From: Variovorax sp. PBL-H6
Lineage (GTDB): Bacteria; Pseudomonadota; Gammaproteobacteria; Burkholderiales; Burkholderiaceae_C
NCBI RefSeq assembly: GCF_901827155.1
Contig: NZ_LR594660.1
Location: forward strand, 310,001-374,000
Length of the DNA stretch: 64,000 nucleotides
Direction: 5' to 3'
Shown here: one piece after another, positions 51,951 to 59,418 of the stretch
How the letters are laid out: each line of letters opens with the position of its first letter
Position numbering within the stretch: the first letter of the stretch is position 1
Program-made: the position numbers and the translations under genes
The notes under the pieces: generated by a model
Databases searched by the model: none
Told to the model about the DNA's origin: nothing
The model's input: the letters and a program-made list of their open reading frames with translations, nothing else

Positions 51951-52628
51951 GTGCACTACCTTGTTCTGCAACTGAAGGCGCCGTTAGCCTCCTTCGGGAG
52001 CACGTCGGGCGAGCAACGAGGCACTGATGGTCGGCCTCGCCGCGCCGCGGTGGTGGGCTTGCTCGCGGCTGCGCTAGGCATTCAACGTTCGGAAGACAGC
52101 CGCTTTCTCGCCCTGTCCAACGCGCTGTCGCTAGGGTATGTGGTACTTCGCACGCCAACTGTGCTGGTCGACTTCCATACCGTGCAGGCACCTGCAAAGC
52201 AAATCGGTCGCACCCGCAGAGAGCAGCTGGCCACCGGCGAGCCGAATTCGATGGTGACCCGTCGTGAGTACCTGCAAAGCGGCCACTGGTTAGTGGTCCT
52301 TGGAGGGGAGGAATCCGTTCTGCGCACCATTGCCGATGCACTGTGCGCGCCCGCGTTCCCGCTTTACCTCGGCCGCAAGAGTTGTGCGCTGTCAGCCTTT
52401 ACCGCACCACTCGTGTTTGCCGCCGAGACGGCGGAGGACGCAATGCGCGAGTGGAGCCGTCGTGTCGGAGGCACCGGCCATCCGTGTGAGCGCGAGTTCT
52501 TCTGGGAAGCCGACCTGCCAACGGCGGTCGAGCCGCTTGTCGTCCATCGGCGAAACGACCGACGTACTGCGCTCTCGAGAAACAGTTTTTCCTCCCGCGT
52601 TGAGCGGGAGGGTCATTTGACCCTTTGA
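51951..52628 (+). CDS. cas5: Cas5e (CasD)
   Basis: 225 residues from GTG. HYLVLQLKAPLASFGS is the family start; RREYLQSGHWLVVLGG and FPLYLGRKSCALSAF follow. It caps the crRNA 5' handle. It starts 9 nt after cas7; TGA lies 5 nt before the cas6e ATG. Confidence 0.92.
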   Translation: MHYLVLQLKAPLASFGSTSGEQRGTDGRPRRAAVVGLLAAALGIQRSEDSRFLALSNALSLGYVVLRTPTVLVDFHTVQAPAKQIGRTRREQLATGEPNSMVTRREYLQSGHWLVVLGGEESVLRTIADALCAPAFPLYLGRKSCALSAFTAPLVFAAETAEDAMREWSRRVGGTGHPCEREFFWEADLPTAVEPLVVHRRNDRRTALSRNSFSSRVEREGHLTL

Positions 52629-52633
52629 TTTTC

Positions 52634-53287
52634 ATGCAGCTCACCCACCTCACCCTCCCCCGTACCCGCGAATCGGTCGCCGCCTATTCCCGCCTGGTTG
52701 CGAACAAATACGTGGAGCACCAGGCGCTCTGGTCCATGCTCCAGGCTCGACCGGATGCCTCCCGGGAGTTCCTCTACCGCACTGAAATCACGGATGACGG
52801 TCTCGAGGTCTACGTTTTGTCGCCGAAAGCGCTCTCGCCCGAGGGTCCATGGCGCGCCCGAACGCGCGAATACGCGCCCAAGGTACGGGCTGGCCAACTG
52901 GTGGGCTTCTCACTTCGGGTCAGTCCGACGGAGGATAAAGCCCAGGGGCTCAATGCTCGCAGCAAGCGGGTCGACATGGTGATGGACCGATATCAGGCCG
53001 CTGGCGGCGAGGTCGACGTTCAGACTATCGCGCAGGGGGTAGCGGCCGATTGGCTCGAACGCCGCGAGGAAAGCTCGGGTTTTCGGGTCGTGGACTGCTC
53101 TGCGGGAAACTACCGACGCTTCGACGTGACGAAGCGGGGCCAGCACATGACCAAGCTTTCCTACCTGGACATCACCGGTACCCTCGAGGTGCAAGACCCC
53201 GCTCGTTTCCTCACGAAGCTAGCCACGGGATACGGTAAGGCGAAGTTCGCCGGCTGTGGCTTGATGCTGCTTTCCGCACCGAAGTAA
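52634..53287 (+). CDS. cas6e: Cas6e (CasE), crRNA endoribonuclease
   Basis: 217 residues from ATG 52634. N-terminal MQLTHLTLPRTRESVAA, YRTEITDDGLEVYVLS, and the C-terminal G-rich loop GYGKAKFAGCGLMLLSA are typical. It cuts repeat RNA at the base of the stem, giving 8-nt 5' handles. The last gene of the operon; 21 nt after its stop begins the dnaE2-like tail fragment. Confidence 0.92.
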   Translation: MQLTHLTLPRTRESVAAYSRLVANKYVEHQALWSMLQARPDASREFLYRTEITDDGLEVYVLSPKALSPEGPWRARTREYAPKVRAGQLVGFSLRVSPTEDKAQGLNARSKRVDMVMDRYQAAGGEVDVQTIAQGVAADWLERREESSGFRVVDCSAGNYRRFDVTKRGQHMTKLSYLDITGTLEVQDPARFLTKLATGYGKAKFAGCGLMLLSAPK

Positions 53288-53308
53288 CCCTTGCGCGGGC
53301 AGAGCCGA

Positions 53309-53399
53309 CGGGGAGCCGCGGAGCCTGGTCGCAGAACGGCTGAAGGACTTGACGCCACTGCTAGGGCTGTTGAGGACAAGCTCGCGGGATTTCAAGTGA
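53309..53399 (+). pseudogene. dnaE2 3'-end fragment (second copy)
   Basis: In frame it reads DGEPRSLVAERLKDLTPLLG, then LLRTSSRDFK and TGA. This corresponds to the last 28 or so residues of the DnaE2 at 38773-41871 (EGELRSLVAERLKDL, then RTTSRDFH). Nucleotide identity is high but imperfect (about three quarters by eye), and similarity stops just upstream of the DGE codon. Thus the whole CRISPR-Cas island lies between two dnaE2 ends in direct orientation. Confidence 0.85.
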
Positions 53400-53811
53400 C
53401 GCAGCGAGACCGTTCGCCGCAGCAATGGCGCGGCGCGTAGTCTGTCTGGCGTTAATTTCTCGATGCCCCTTCAGTCCTGCTCGACCTGGCGGCGCATTGT
53501 TCGTTGCGAGGCCAGCTCAGGGTGACATTCCTCCCCCCGCCAAGGCGGGGGGATTCCTACGTTTTAGGCCAGGCGCTGAGCGTGCACCTGTCCAGCGTGG
53601 TGGTCGTATCAGCCGCGCAAGTTGGGTGCTCGGGCGCCTGGCAAGAGCTGCGGGCTCCTATCGTGCGACCATGGCGTCCGCCTAATATCCCCGGCCTGAA
53701 GACGGTGGGTTTACGCGAGATGGTTGCTAAACCTCGCTCGGCATACACTACGTTCTACAAAGTCCGGCCCTTAAACGCAATTGAAGGTTATAGCTTTATA
53801 GAGTAAAGTAT
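53400..53811. other. Spacer between the CRISPR island and the DGQHR unit
   Basis: About 410 bases without a supported gene. It carries the IS200/IS605-like hairpin at 53531-53560. Just before the GTG at 53812 is AT-rich sequence, TTGAAGGTTATAGCTTTATA then GAGTAAAG, a probable promoter placed so close that the transcript may be nearly leaderless. Confidence 0.5.
53524..53560 (-). repeat. Orphan hairpin like an IS200/IS605 right end
   Basis: On the minus strand: GTAGGAATCCCCCC, GCC-tt-GGC, GGGGGGAGGAATGTCA. The form GAATCCCCC-stem-GGGGGAGGA-TGTCA is that of the right ends/omega-RNA 3' hairpins of tnpB-carrying IS200/IS605 elements. No tnpA or tnpB is present around it. Could be a remnant, or simply a GC-rich stem. 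Confidence 0.4.
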
Positions 53812-54936
53812 GTGTCCCGTATAAATCGAAGGACGCTAGTGCAAGAGATTCGTCTGCAAGGTTTGCTCGCCCAACAGTCCCGGCGGCACAAGGTGCTGAG
53901 CGTGACGGCGCTGCCCGGCCAACTGCGTGCCATAGCCCGGGTCGAACGCGTGGGTCGTGAAGAGGACGGGAAGCTGCGGGGTTTCCAGCGTCACCTTGTT
54001 GCCAAGCACATCCGAGAAATCAGTGAGTACCTTCAGGAAGGGCATGCCATCCTGCCAAACCCGGTCGTGATTGCCTTCGTCAAGGGCGCGCGGGTTGAGC
54101 AAGTTGCCGGCAAGCTCCATGAGCTGGTGGTCACGCTCCGTGACGGCGACGGGCCCGGCTTCGTGGTCGACGGCCAGCAGCGTCTCGAGGCGCTCGTGGC
54201 GAGCGGTCGAACAGACTTCGAGGTCTTCTGCTCGGTCCTCATCTGCGAGGACTACGCCGAGCTGCGGCGGCAGTTCGTGCTCATCAACAACACTCGGCCT
54301 CTACCCAAGCAGCTGGTCTACGAGCTTTTGCCAACAGTGTCGTCGTTGCCCAAGCGCATGAGCTCCCGGTCGTTCGGCTCCCAGGTTGTCGAGCAGCTCA
54401 ACTATCGCGCCGACTCGTCGTTGCGCCGCGCGGTGAGCCAGCACACCAATCCCAAAGGCGTTGTGCGGGACACGGCGCTTCAGAAGCTCGTCATGTGCTC
54501 CCGCTCTGACGGCGCGCTTCGGGAAGCGCCGGCGGAGACCGCGGTCGCGCGCTCGGCTGACCTGGTCAGCGACTTCTTCTGGGCCGTCCGGGACACCTGG
54601 CCCTGCGCCTGGGACGAGCAGACCCCTCGGACCTCCCGGCTGGTCCACAGCGCCGGCATCATGGCGCTCGGCTTCGCCATGGACTACTTGCACGGCGTCG
54701 AGGGCGCCCGAACCAGGCAACAGTTCAGGGCCGGGCTGGAGCGCATCGCCAACGAATGCGCCTGGACGCACGGCTCCTGGCGGTTTTCGGTGGACGACGT
54801 TCGCCCTTGGAACCAAGTCCAGAACGCGGGTCGCGACGTATCCATCTTGGCCAACCACCTGGTGCGCAGCCTTAAGGAGACCGGGCGTCCACGCCGGCGC
54901 GCGGCGCGTGTGGGCATCCAGTCGGCCTTGGCTTGA
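53812..54936 (+). CDS. DGQHR-domain protein (DndB/DpdB-like)
   Basis: 374 residues from GTG. A ParB/DndB-like signature: GFVVDGQQRLEALV (about 117-130), preceded by HLVAKHIREISEYLQEG and LPNPVVIAFV, followed by RRQFVLINNTRPLPKQLVYE. DGQHR-family proteins include DndB, which controls DNA phosphorothioation, and DpdB, which takes part in 7-deazaguanine insertion into DNA. Here no dnd, dpd or tgt partner is visible. The C-terminal half is helical, ending in a basic tail. First gene of a tight three-gene unit (4-nt overlap with the next). Confidence 0.8.
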   Translation: MSRINRRTLVQEIRLQGLLAQQSRRHKVLSVTALPGQLRAIARVERVGREEDGKLRGFQRHLVAKHIREISEYLQEGHAILPNPVVIAFVKGARVEQVAGKLHELVVTLRDGDGPGFVVDGQQRLEALVASGRTDFEVFCSVLICEDYAELRRQFVLINNTRPLPKQLVYELLPTVSSLPKRMSSRSFGSQVVEQLNYRADSSLRRAVSQHTNPKGVVRDTALQKLVMCSRSDGALREAPAETAVARSADLVSDFFWAVRDTWPCAWDEQTPRTSRLVHSAGIMALGFAMDYLHGVEGARTRQQFRAGLERIANECAWTHGSWRFSVDDVRPWNQVQNAGRDVSILANHLVRSLKETGRPRRRAARVGIQSALA

Positions 54937-55406
54937 CAGCAAGGACCACGGGGCTGCACTCGCCCACCGTCTTCGTTGCCTGCTGCTCGCAAAAGTTGAA
55001 ATCGGCTGCACCGGCGAGGGACTTGTACTGCTCGGACCTGTTCAGGAAGGCGCGCGCCTGGACTGAGCGGCAGACCGGGAGCTGGTACATCCTGTCCGCA
55101 AAGCATGGGCTCGTGCACCCGGACGAGCTTCTATCGCCCTACGACCAGTCTTTGAACGACCTCAGTGCGGCTGGTCGCAAGGCGTGGGCCCGGGAAGTGG
55201 AACGCCAGATGCAATCGGCCAGCCTCCGAGGAGAGGCCTGCGTCGTCCTCGCGGGGCGGGCCTACCGAGATGACTTGATGAGATTCCTGTCCACGAGGTT
55301 TGGCGACGTGCACGTCCCGCTCGCCGGGCTCGGCATTTTGTCGCAGAAGGCATGGCTGAAGCGGCGCCTGGCGCAGCAGGCGGCCGGGTTCGCGCAAGCA
55401 GCGTGA
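54933..55406 (+). CDS. YaaA/DUF6884-like protein
   Basis: 157 residues from TTG overlapping the previous stop. Family features are VFVACCSQKLKSAAPARDLY (about 13-32), WYILSAKHGLVHPDELLSPY (about 49-68) and the following YDQSL. This pattern (CCSQKL, SAKHGL) belongs to the YaaA-like fold; related proteins occur beside DNA-modification genes in phages. Reaction unknown. Coupled to the DGQHR gene, so probably part of one pathway. Confidence 0.7.
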   Translation: MTARTTGLHSPTVFVACCSQKLKSAAPARDLYCSDLFRKARAWTERQTGSWYILSAKHGLVHPDELLSPYDQSLNDLSAAGRKAWAREVERQMQSASLRGEACVVLAGRAYRDDLMRFLSTRFGDVHVPLAGLGILSQKAWLKRRLAQQAAGFAQAA

Positions 55407-55437
55407 TAACTTCGACAGAACGTTGAACAGAGGCACC

Positions 55438-56187
55438 ATGGAAGAAGGCGAAGACAAGTACAGGGGATTTTTGGACAGGTCGTTCGACACGGCCTTCGAG
55501 GCGTTGCGCCTTCCTTTGCTGCCTTGGGTAGGCTCGGCCTTCCGAACGTCCGCCAAAAGGACCATCGTGCTGGGCGAAAGCCTCTATGTCTGGGGCTCGG
55601 CTGAGGAGTACGAGAGGAACCGCGAGAAAATTTCGGTCGTTGACAGCATGCGCTGGCGGCACCTGAGGATGGGCCTGTCGGACAGCTTTCCAAAGGGCAG
55701 CCGCAAGCGCGCATTCCTCGCGAATTTCGAGCGAGCCGTGTTCCTGAAGACACGGCCCTCCGCCGCGGAGCGGCAGAGGCTGTGGTCCGAGGTCGCCTAC
55801 CTCAACTTGGTGCCACGGCTGCTGAATTCCCGCACGCATCGGCCGAAGGACGAGGACTTCGTGGCCGGCTGGAACCAGTTTTTTCCAGTGGCGGCCGCGC
55901 TAGAGGCTGAGCGTTGCATCGTCTATGGCACAGAGCCAAAGAAGATTGCCGCGCTTCGCGCAATGCCTGACGTGCAGATACTCGTGCAGGAGCGCCTACC
56001 TGCGATTGTCGACACCCGCCCGCTGCACATGCGGCTCGTGCACGGGGGACGGGAGCTGGAGCTCTTTTTCGTCCGCCACCCCAGCGCGTATTTTCCCTGG
56101 GACGAATGGGGGCCGGTACTTCGCAGCCGCGGTGTTTGGCTGGACTCCACTTCCGTCCCGCCGGCCCAAGTCGCTGAGCCCGCTTAA
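55438..56187 (+). CDS. Uracil-DNA-glycosylase-fold protein
   Basis: 249 residues from ATG 55438 (AGAGG close upstream; TTG 55423 is the alternative). It matches by eye the family of UDG-superfamily proteins with a LGES-Y motif: RTIVLGESLYVWG (about 42-54), ERQRLWSEVAYLNLVPRLL (about 111-129), RPKDEDFVAGWNQFF (about 136-150), then a LFFVRHPSAYFPWDEW end (about 213-228). The latter H-P-S motif sits where UDG motif B would be. Substrate unknown. Third gene of the DGQHR unit. Confidence 0.6.
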   Translation: MEEGEDKYRGFLDRSFDTAFEALRLPLLPWVGSAFRTSAKRTIVLGESLYVWGSAEEYERNREKISVVDSMRWRHLRMGLSDSFPKGSRKRAFLANFERAVFLKTRPSAAERQRLWSEVAYLNLVPRLLNSRTHRPKDEDFVAGWNQFFPVAAALEAERCIVYGTEPKKIAALRAMPDVQILVQERLPAIVDTRPLHMRLVHGGRELELFFVRHPSAYFPWDEWGPVLRSRGVWLDSTSVPPAQVAEPA

Positions 56188-56279
56188 GGACCACACAAGC
56201 GGCCTTCCAATCGCGGGCTGAATCCCTTACGCTGGAACCTCGGGGCAGGAGGGTGCCCGCCACAGCGAGGAGAAGCTCG

Positions 56280-57347
56280 ATGCATTTGTTCGGAACCGTG
56301 ATGCCATTTCATCGGGCCGCCGGATGCCTAGCGCTTGTGGCGTCCGCAGCTCTTGCGACGGCCCAGCCGGCACCGACGGCGCCCCGCGGTCCCTCGGAGG
56401 AGGCTATGCGCGCCTTCCTTGCCCAGGGCAAATGGAGCACCACGGCTGATGACAACATCAGCGGGGAGTTGCTGCAGGCCGACTTCATCAAGACGCTGGT
56501 CGAGGCCTACGAGACGAATCCGACAGACGCGACCGCAATCGCCAATCTGTCGCTCATTCCCCTCGCCCTGGCGGTCGCCGAATGGGGCGTTTCGCCGACG
56601 ACAGGCCTCCCGAAAGACCCAGCGCGGAGAAACTGGGAGGCGGTCGAGAGCACCGGGGACGGCAAGCACCTCATGAGCTATTCCAAGGGCGGCATTGGCG
56701 TCATGCACCAGGACTCGGGCGGCTTGGAAAAGCTCATGGGGTACCTTGAGAAAAACCATCCGGACGTCGTGCCGGCTGCGAACAAGAATGAATTCTTCAA
56801 GCTCAAGGGCGTCAACTTCGACAGGCTCTATGCCAGCGGCGGCCACTGCACGTCGCCCCTCACCGAAGTCAAGACGGACCTCGCGGGTGCAGCGTTCCAG
56901 CACGATGAACACCCAAGATTTGCCGGCAAGAAGTACTGCAGGGACTATTTCCGGAGCACGTTGAGTCCAAAGGACTGGCAGGTGTTTCGGCACGGCATGC
57001 GCGAGGCACTGCGTCGCGAGGACGTGCAGTTCCGCATCATGCGGGATTTTGCAAACAACGAATGGGCCTCGGCCTATCGGCTGGTGGTGACCGACGGCAA
57101 ACACGACGTGCGGGAGGCGTTCATCCTCGCACGCATCTGGAATTCCAGCCCAAGGGGCGCCAGGTGCGCCTTCGGCCACGCAAAAGGGGCGACGGGTACC
57201 GCCGCTCGCATCCAAAAGGAACTCGAGGCCTACGCTGACGACGAAATTTGCCCCAAGGACGGCAAGGAACGAATGGTCGAGCGATGGCCGTACATGCGCC
57301 GTGCCGTGCTTGCGTACGACGCGTTCGCGAAAAAGCCACCGCCCTGA
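56280..57347 (+). CDS. Exported orphan protein, possible lysozyme-like
   Basis: 355 residues from ATG 56280. Signal peptide AAGCLALVASAALATAQPA near residues 11-29. The mature protein has ALAVAEWGVSPTTGLPKDPA, SKGGIGVMHQDSGGLEKLMG (about 136-155), a HCTSPLTEV Cys and later CAFGHA/ICPKDGK Cys, and a mainly helical C-terminus. The GGIG-x-x-H-x-D-S-x-G pattern recalls peptidoglycan- or chitosan-hydrolase folds, but catalytic residues cannot be assigned. Periplasmic. Starts 93 nt after the previous unit. Confidence 0.55.
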   Translation: MHLFGTVMPFHRAAGCLALVASAALATAQPAPTAPRGPSEEAMRAFLAQGKWSTTADDNISGELLQADFIKTLVEAYETNPTDATAIANLSLIPLALAVAEWGVSPTTGLPKDPARRNWEAVESTGDGKHLMSYSKGGIGVMHQDSGGLEKLMGYLEKNHPDVVPAANKNEFFKLKGVNFDRLYASGGHCTSPLTEVKTDLAGAAFQHDEHPRFAGKKYCRDYFRSTLSPKDWQVFRHGMREALRREDVQFRIMRDFANNEWASAYRLVVTDGKHDVREAFILARIWNSSPRGARCAFGHAKGATGTAARIQKELEAYADDEICPKDGKERMVERWPYMRRAVLAYDAFAKKPPP

Positions 57348-57375
57348 CCAGCTTGCGGGCCGTCCTTCCCGAATC

Positions 57376-57407
57376 GAAAAAGCCCGCCTCCTCGAGAGGA
57401 AGCGGGC
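57376..57407 (-). terminator. Terminator of the leftward gene 57422-58429
   Basis: On the minus strand: GCCCGC, loop, GCGGGC followed by TTTTTCG. It also ends 29 nt after the stop of the rightward gene. Confidence 0.75.
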
Positions 57408-57421
57408 GGTAAATCATTCGG

Positions 57422-58429
57422 TCAGGCCGGCAGGGCCTTGAGCAAGTTGAACTTTGCCTCGGCGAGGCGCTTGAAGTCCTGTTTGGCGGACCTGAGCTGG
57501 ATGCTGGCGCCAGTAGCGACGGCAAAGTCACGCAGCAAGTCGAGCGCGACGAGCTGCCGCAATGTATCGAACGCCGCGAGAACGTCGTGCACGCCCAGGC
57601 AAAGACCAGGCTTCACGTCCTTTGCGGCTTCAGCCAGGAATTGGGCGAAGGCGAACGCCATGCGCTCTCCCCTGCTCGCTTGCCACATGAACGCGCCGTG
57701 CGGGTTGCCACGATGGGTGACGCAGAGTCCCAGCACCGTGCGCCTCAGCCCGTAATCCAGGCCCATAAGGCGCCGGAAGATGACCTCCACGTGGTCCCAG
57801 ACCTCGTCCGTGAACTCGTCGCCTCGGGACACGAGGGCCGGGCTGTCGTACCGACGCTCCGCCTCGCGGTAATCTAGGATGGGCCCAACCGTGAGGCCGG
57901 CCGACGCCTCGAGCTGTTCGGGCGTCGTCCCCAGCTGTTCGTACGGCTCCCGCACCAGGTGCAATTCCGGCCGTTCTGCCGCACGGGCGGCGCCGACCAA
58001 GGGCTGAAAGGGGTTTTGCAGCAAAAGCTGTGCCTGCGCAGGCGTGACCACCCGCTTCATGGCGTAGTTCCGGTCGTCGTTGACGATGTGGGCCCGCGCC
58101 ACCAGGTACTCCGGTTGGTCGATGAGTTCCGACGGCCCGACGACGAACAGGTACAGGTTCTTCTTCGGGCTGTACTCGAAATGGTCCTTGCCGCACACGT
58201 GCTCCCAGAGCTGGCTGCGTGCGTATTCGACCTCCCCCTGGCTGCCAGCAAAGGAAAACACCTCCTCGGCAGCCACAATGTACGCGATGCCGTAGAAGGC
58301 GTCCAAGGCATAGAGCTCGGCGCGCAGGTGGTTGCCGATTCGGCTGTACGGAAGGCCTGCCTCCCGCAGGATGCCCTCGATTTCGTCGAGCCGATAGGGG
58401 GCTTCCGCGGCGGTGTCGTTTGCGTTCAA
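57422..58429 (-). CDS. Orphan protein
   Basis: 335 residues from TTG 58429 (AGGAG about 6 nt upstream). It has LREAGLPYSRIGNHLRAELY at the N-terminus, an EEVFSFAGSQGEVEYARSQL region, KNLYLFVVGPSELID, GLCVTHRGNPHGAFMWQAS and a C-terminal QLRSAKQDFKRLAEAKFNLL helix. Alpha/beta, cytoplasmic. CTAGAC on the coding strand at 58461-58466 is 31 nt before the start. Not recognised. Confidence 0.6.
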   Translation of the reverse strand: MNANDTAAEAPYRLDEIEGILREAGLPYSRIGNHLRAELYALDAFYGIAYIVAAEEVFSFAGSQGEVEYARSQLWEHVCGKDHFEYSPKKNLYLFVVGPSELIDQPEYLVARAHIVNDDRNYAMKRVVTPAQAQLLLQNPFQPLVGAARAAERPELHLVREPYEQLGTTPEQLEASAGLTVGPILDYREAERRYDSPALVSRGDEFTDEVWDHVEVIFRRLMGLDYGLRRTVLGLCVTHRGNPHGAFMWQASRGERMAFAFAQFLAEAAKDVKPGLCLGVHDVLAAFDTLRQLVALDLLRDFAVATGASIQLRSAKQDFKRLAEAKFNLLKALPA

Positions 58430-58664
58430 AAAACTTCTCCTGTGAGGTTGTCCTGCAACCGTCTAGCGAGAGCACGAGGGCTGGACGCCCTCTCAAAAAT
58501 GTCAGCTTTGGCTTGCAATTTCGCCGCCGTCAGCCCAGTTGTAAGCTATGACTAGCAGCCCACGCGCATCCGCTAAGCTGGCCAACACCTTGGCTGGACC
58601 CGCACCGGCCCGCGGGTCGGGCCTCGAGATGGCTCCTTCCAATTCGCCGAAGCTTCGCTACGAT

Positions 58665-58877
58665 ATGCGCATGCGACGTAAAGACCCGATTCCACCGATG
58701 CCGTCCTTCGAGGAGCAGATGGAAGCCTACCGCGCGGAAAGCTGGCGGGTCTTCTGCGAACACCAACGTTCCCGCAATGCAATCGACCAGCGGCCTTGGT
58801 TCCCCTGGGCGGTCGTTGGCCTGGGGGCGAGTCTCGGCGCAGCCCTTGTTGCCTTGGCGGGCTGGCTCAAGGGCTAG
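58665..58877 (+). CDS. Small protein with C-terminal TM helix
   Basis: 70 residues from ATG 58665 (58671 and 58629 are alternatives; none has a clear ribosome site). Charged N-terminus, EEQMEAYRAESWRVFCEHQR, then one TM helix (WFPWAVVGLGASLGAALVAL) ending WLKG: a tail-anchored or short phage-like membrane protein. Function unknown. Confidence 0.5.
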   Translation: MRMRRKDPIPPMPSFEEQMEAYRAESWRVFCEHQRSRNAIDQRPWFPWAVVGLGASLGAALVALAGWLKG

Positions 58878-58899
58878 ACGGCGCTGCGGGCCCGCCGGC

Positions 58900-59418
58900 T
58901 CAGGCGGTCGCGGCCCTCTTGGCCTTGAAGGCAGCGATGACCGCCGGGTGGGCCATCCTTGTCAGCAAGGTTTCCCAGTCTCCGACGCCCACCAGACCCT
59001 TGACGAACGACGAGCTCGTCTGCGCCAGGCGGTCAGGCGTGATGAGGAATATGGTCTCGATTCTCGGGTCAATCGTTCGATTAAATTGGTTGATACCGAA
59101 TTCGTAGTGAAAGTCGTTGCTGTTCCGGATGCCGCGGATGATGTGGGTCGCCCCTACCCTGCCGGCAAAGTTCACCAGCAGCTCGCTTTCATACGAAACC
59201 ACCTCGATGCGGGCGTAGTCGGCCGGCGTGAGCTTTGACGACAGCACAGCCCGGATGAGCTCGAGGCGCTCGGTGAGCGAGAAATAAGTTTTCTTGTCCG
59301 GATTCACGCCGATGGCGACATAGAGCTTGTCGGTCAGCCGAAGGGCCTCCCGAATCACCCACAGGTGCCCCTTGGTCAGGGGGTCGAAGGTACCGGCGTA
59401 AACAGCGATGCGAGTCAT
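58900..59418 (-). CDS. coaD: Phosphopantetheine adenylyltransferase
   Basis: 172 residues, full length. GTFDPLTKGHLWV (about 9-21, T/H-x-G-H), AIGVNPDKKTYFSLTERLEL, GRVGATHIIRGIRNSNDF, and ITPDRLAQTSSSFVKGLV (ISSS/T-x-x-x-R-like site) are all present. It makes dephospho-CoA from phosphopantetheine and ATP. ATG overlaps the stop of the coaE-like gene by 4 nt, so two steps of CoA synthesis are co-translated. Likely an extra copy, since these core enzymes are normally chromosomal. Confidence 0.92.
   Translation of the reverse strand: MTRIAVYAGTFDPLTKGHLWVIREALRLTDKLYVAIGVNPDKKTYFSLTERLELIRAVLSSKLTPADYARIEVVSYESELLVNFAGRVGATHIIRGIRNSNDFHYEFGINQFNRTIDPRIETIFLITPDRLAQTSSSFVKGLVGVGDWETLLTRMAHPAVIAAFKAKRAATA

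Noticed and set aside
50184..51971. 595-codon minus-strand frame opposite cas7/cse2
   Set aside because: Antisense shadow of clearly recognised cas genes.
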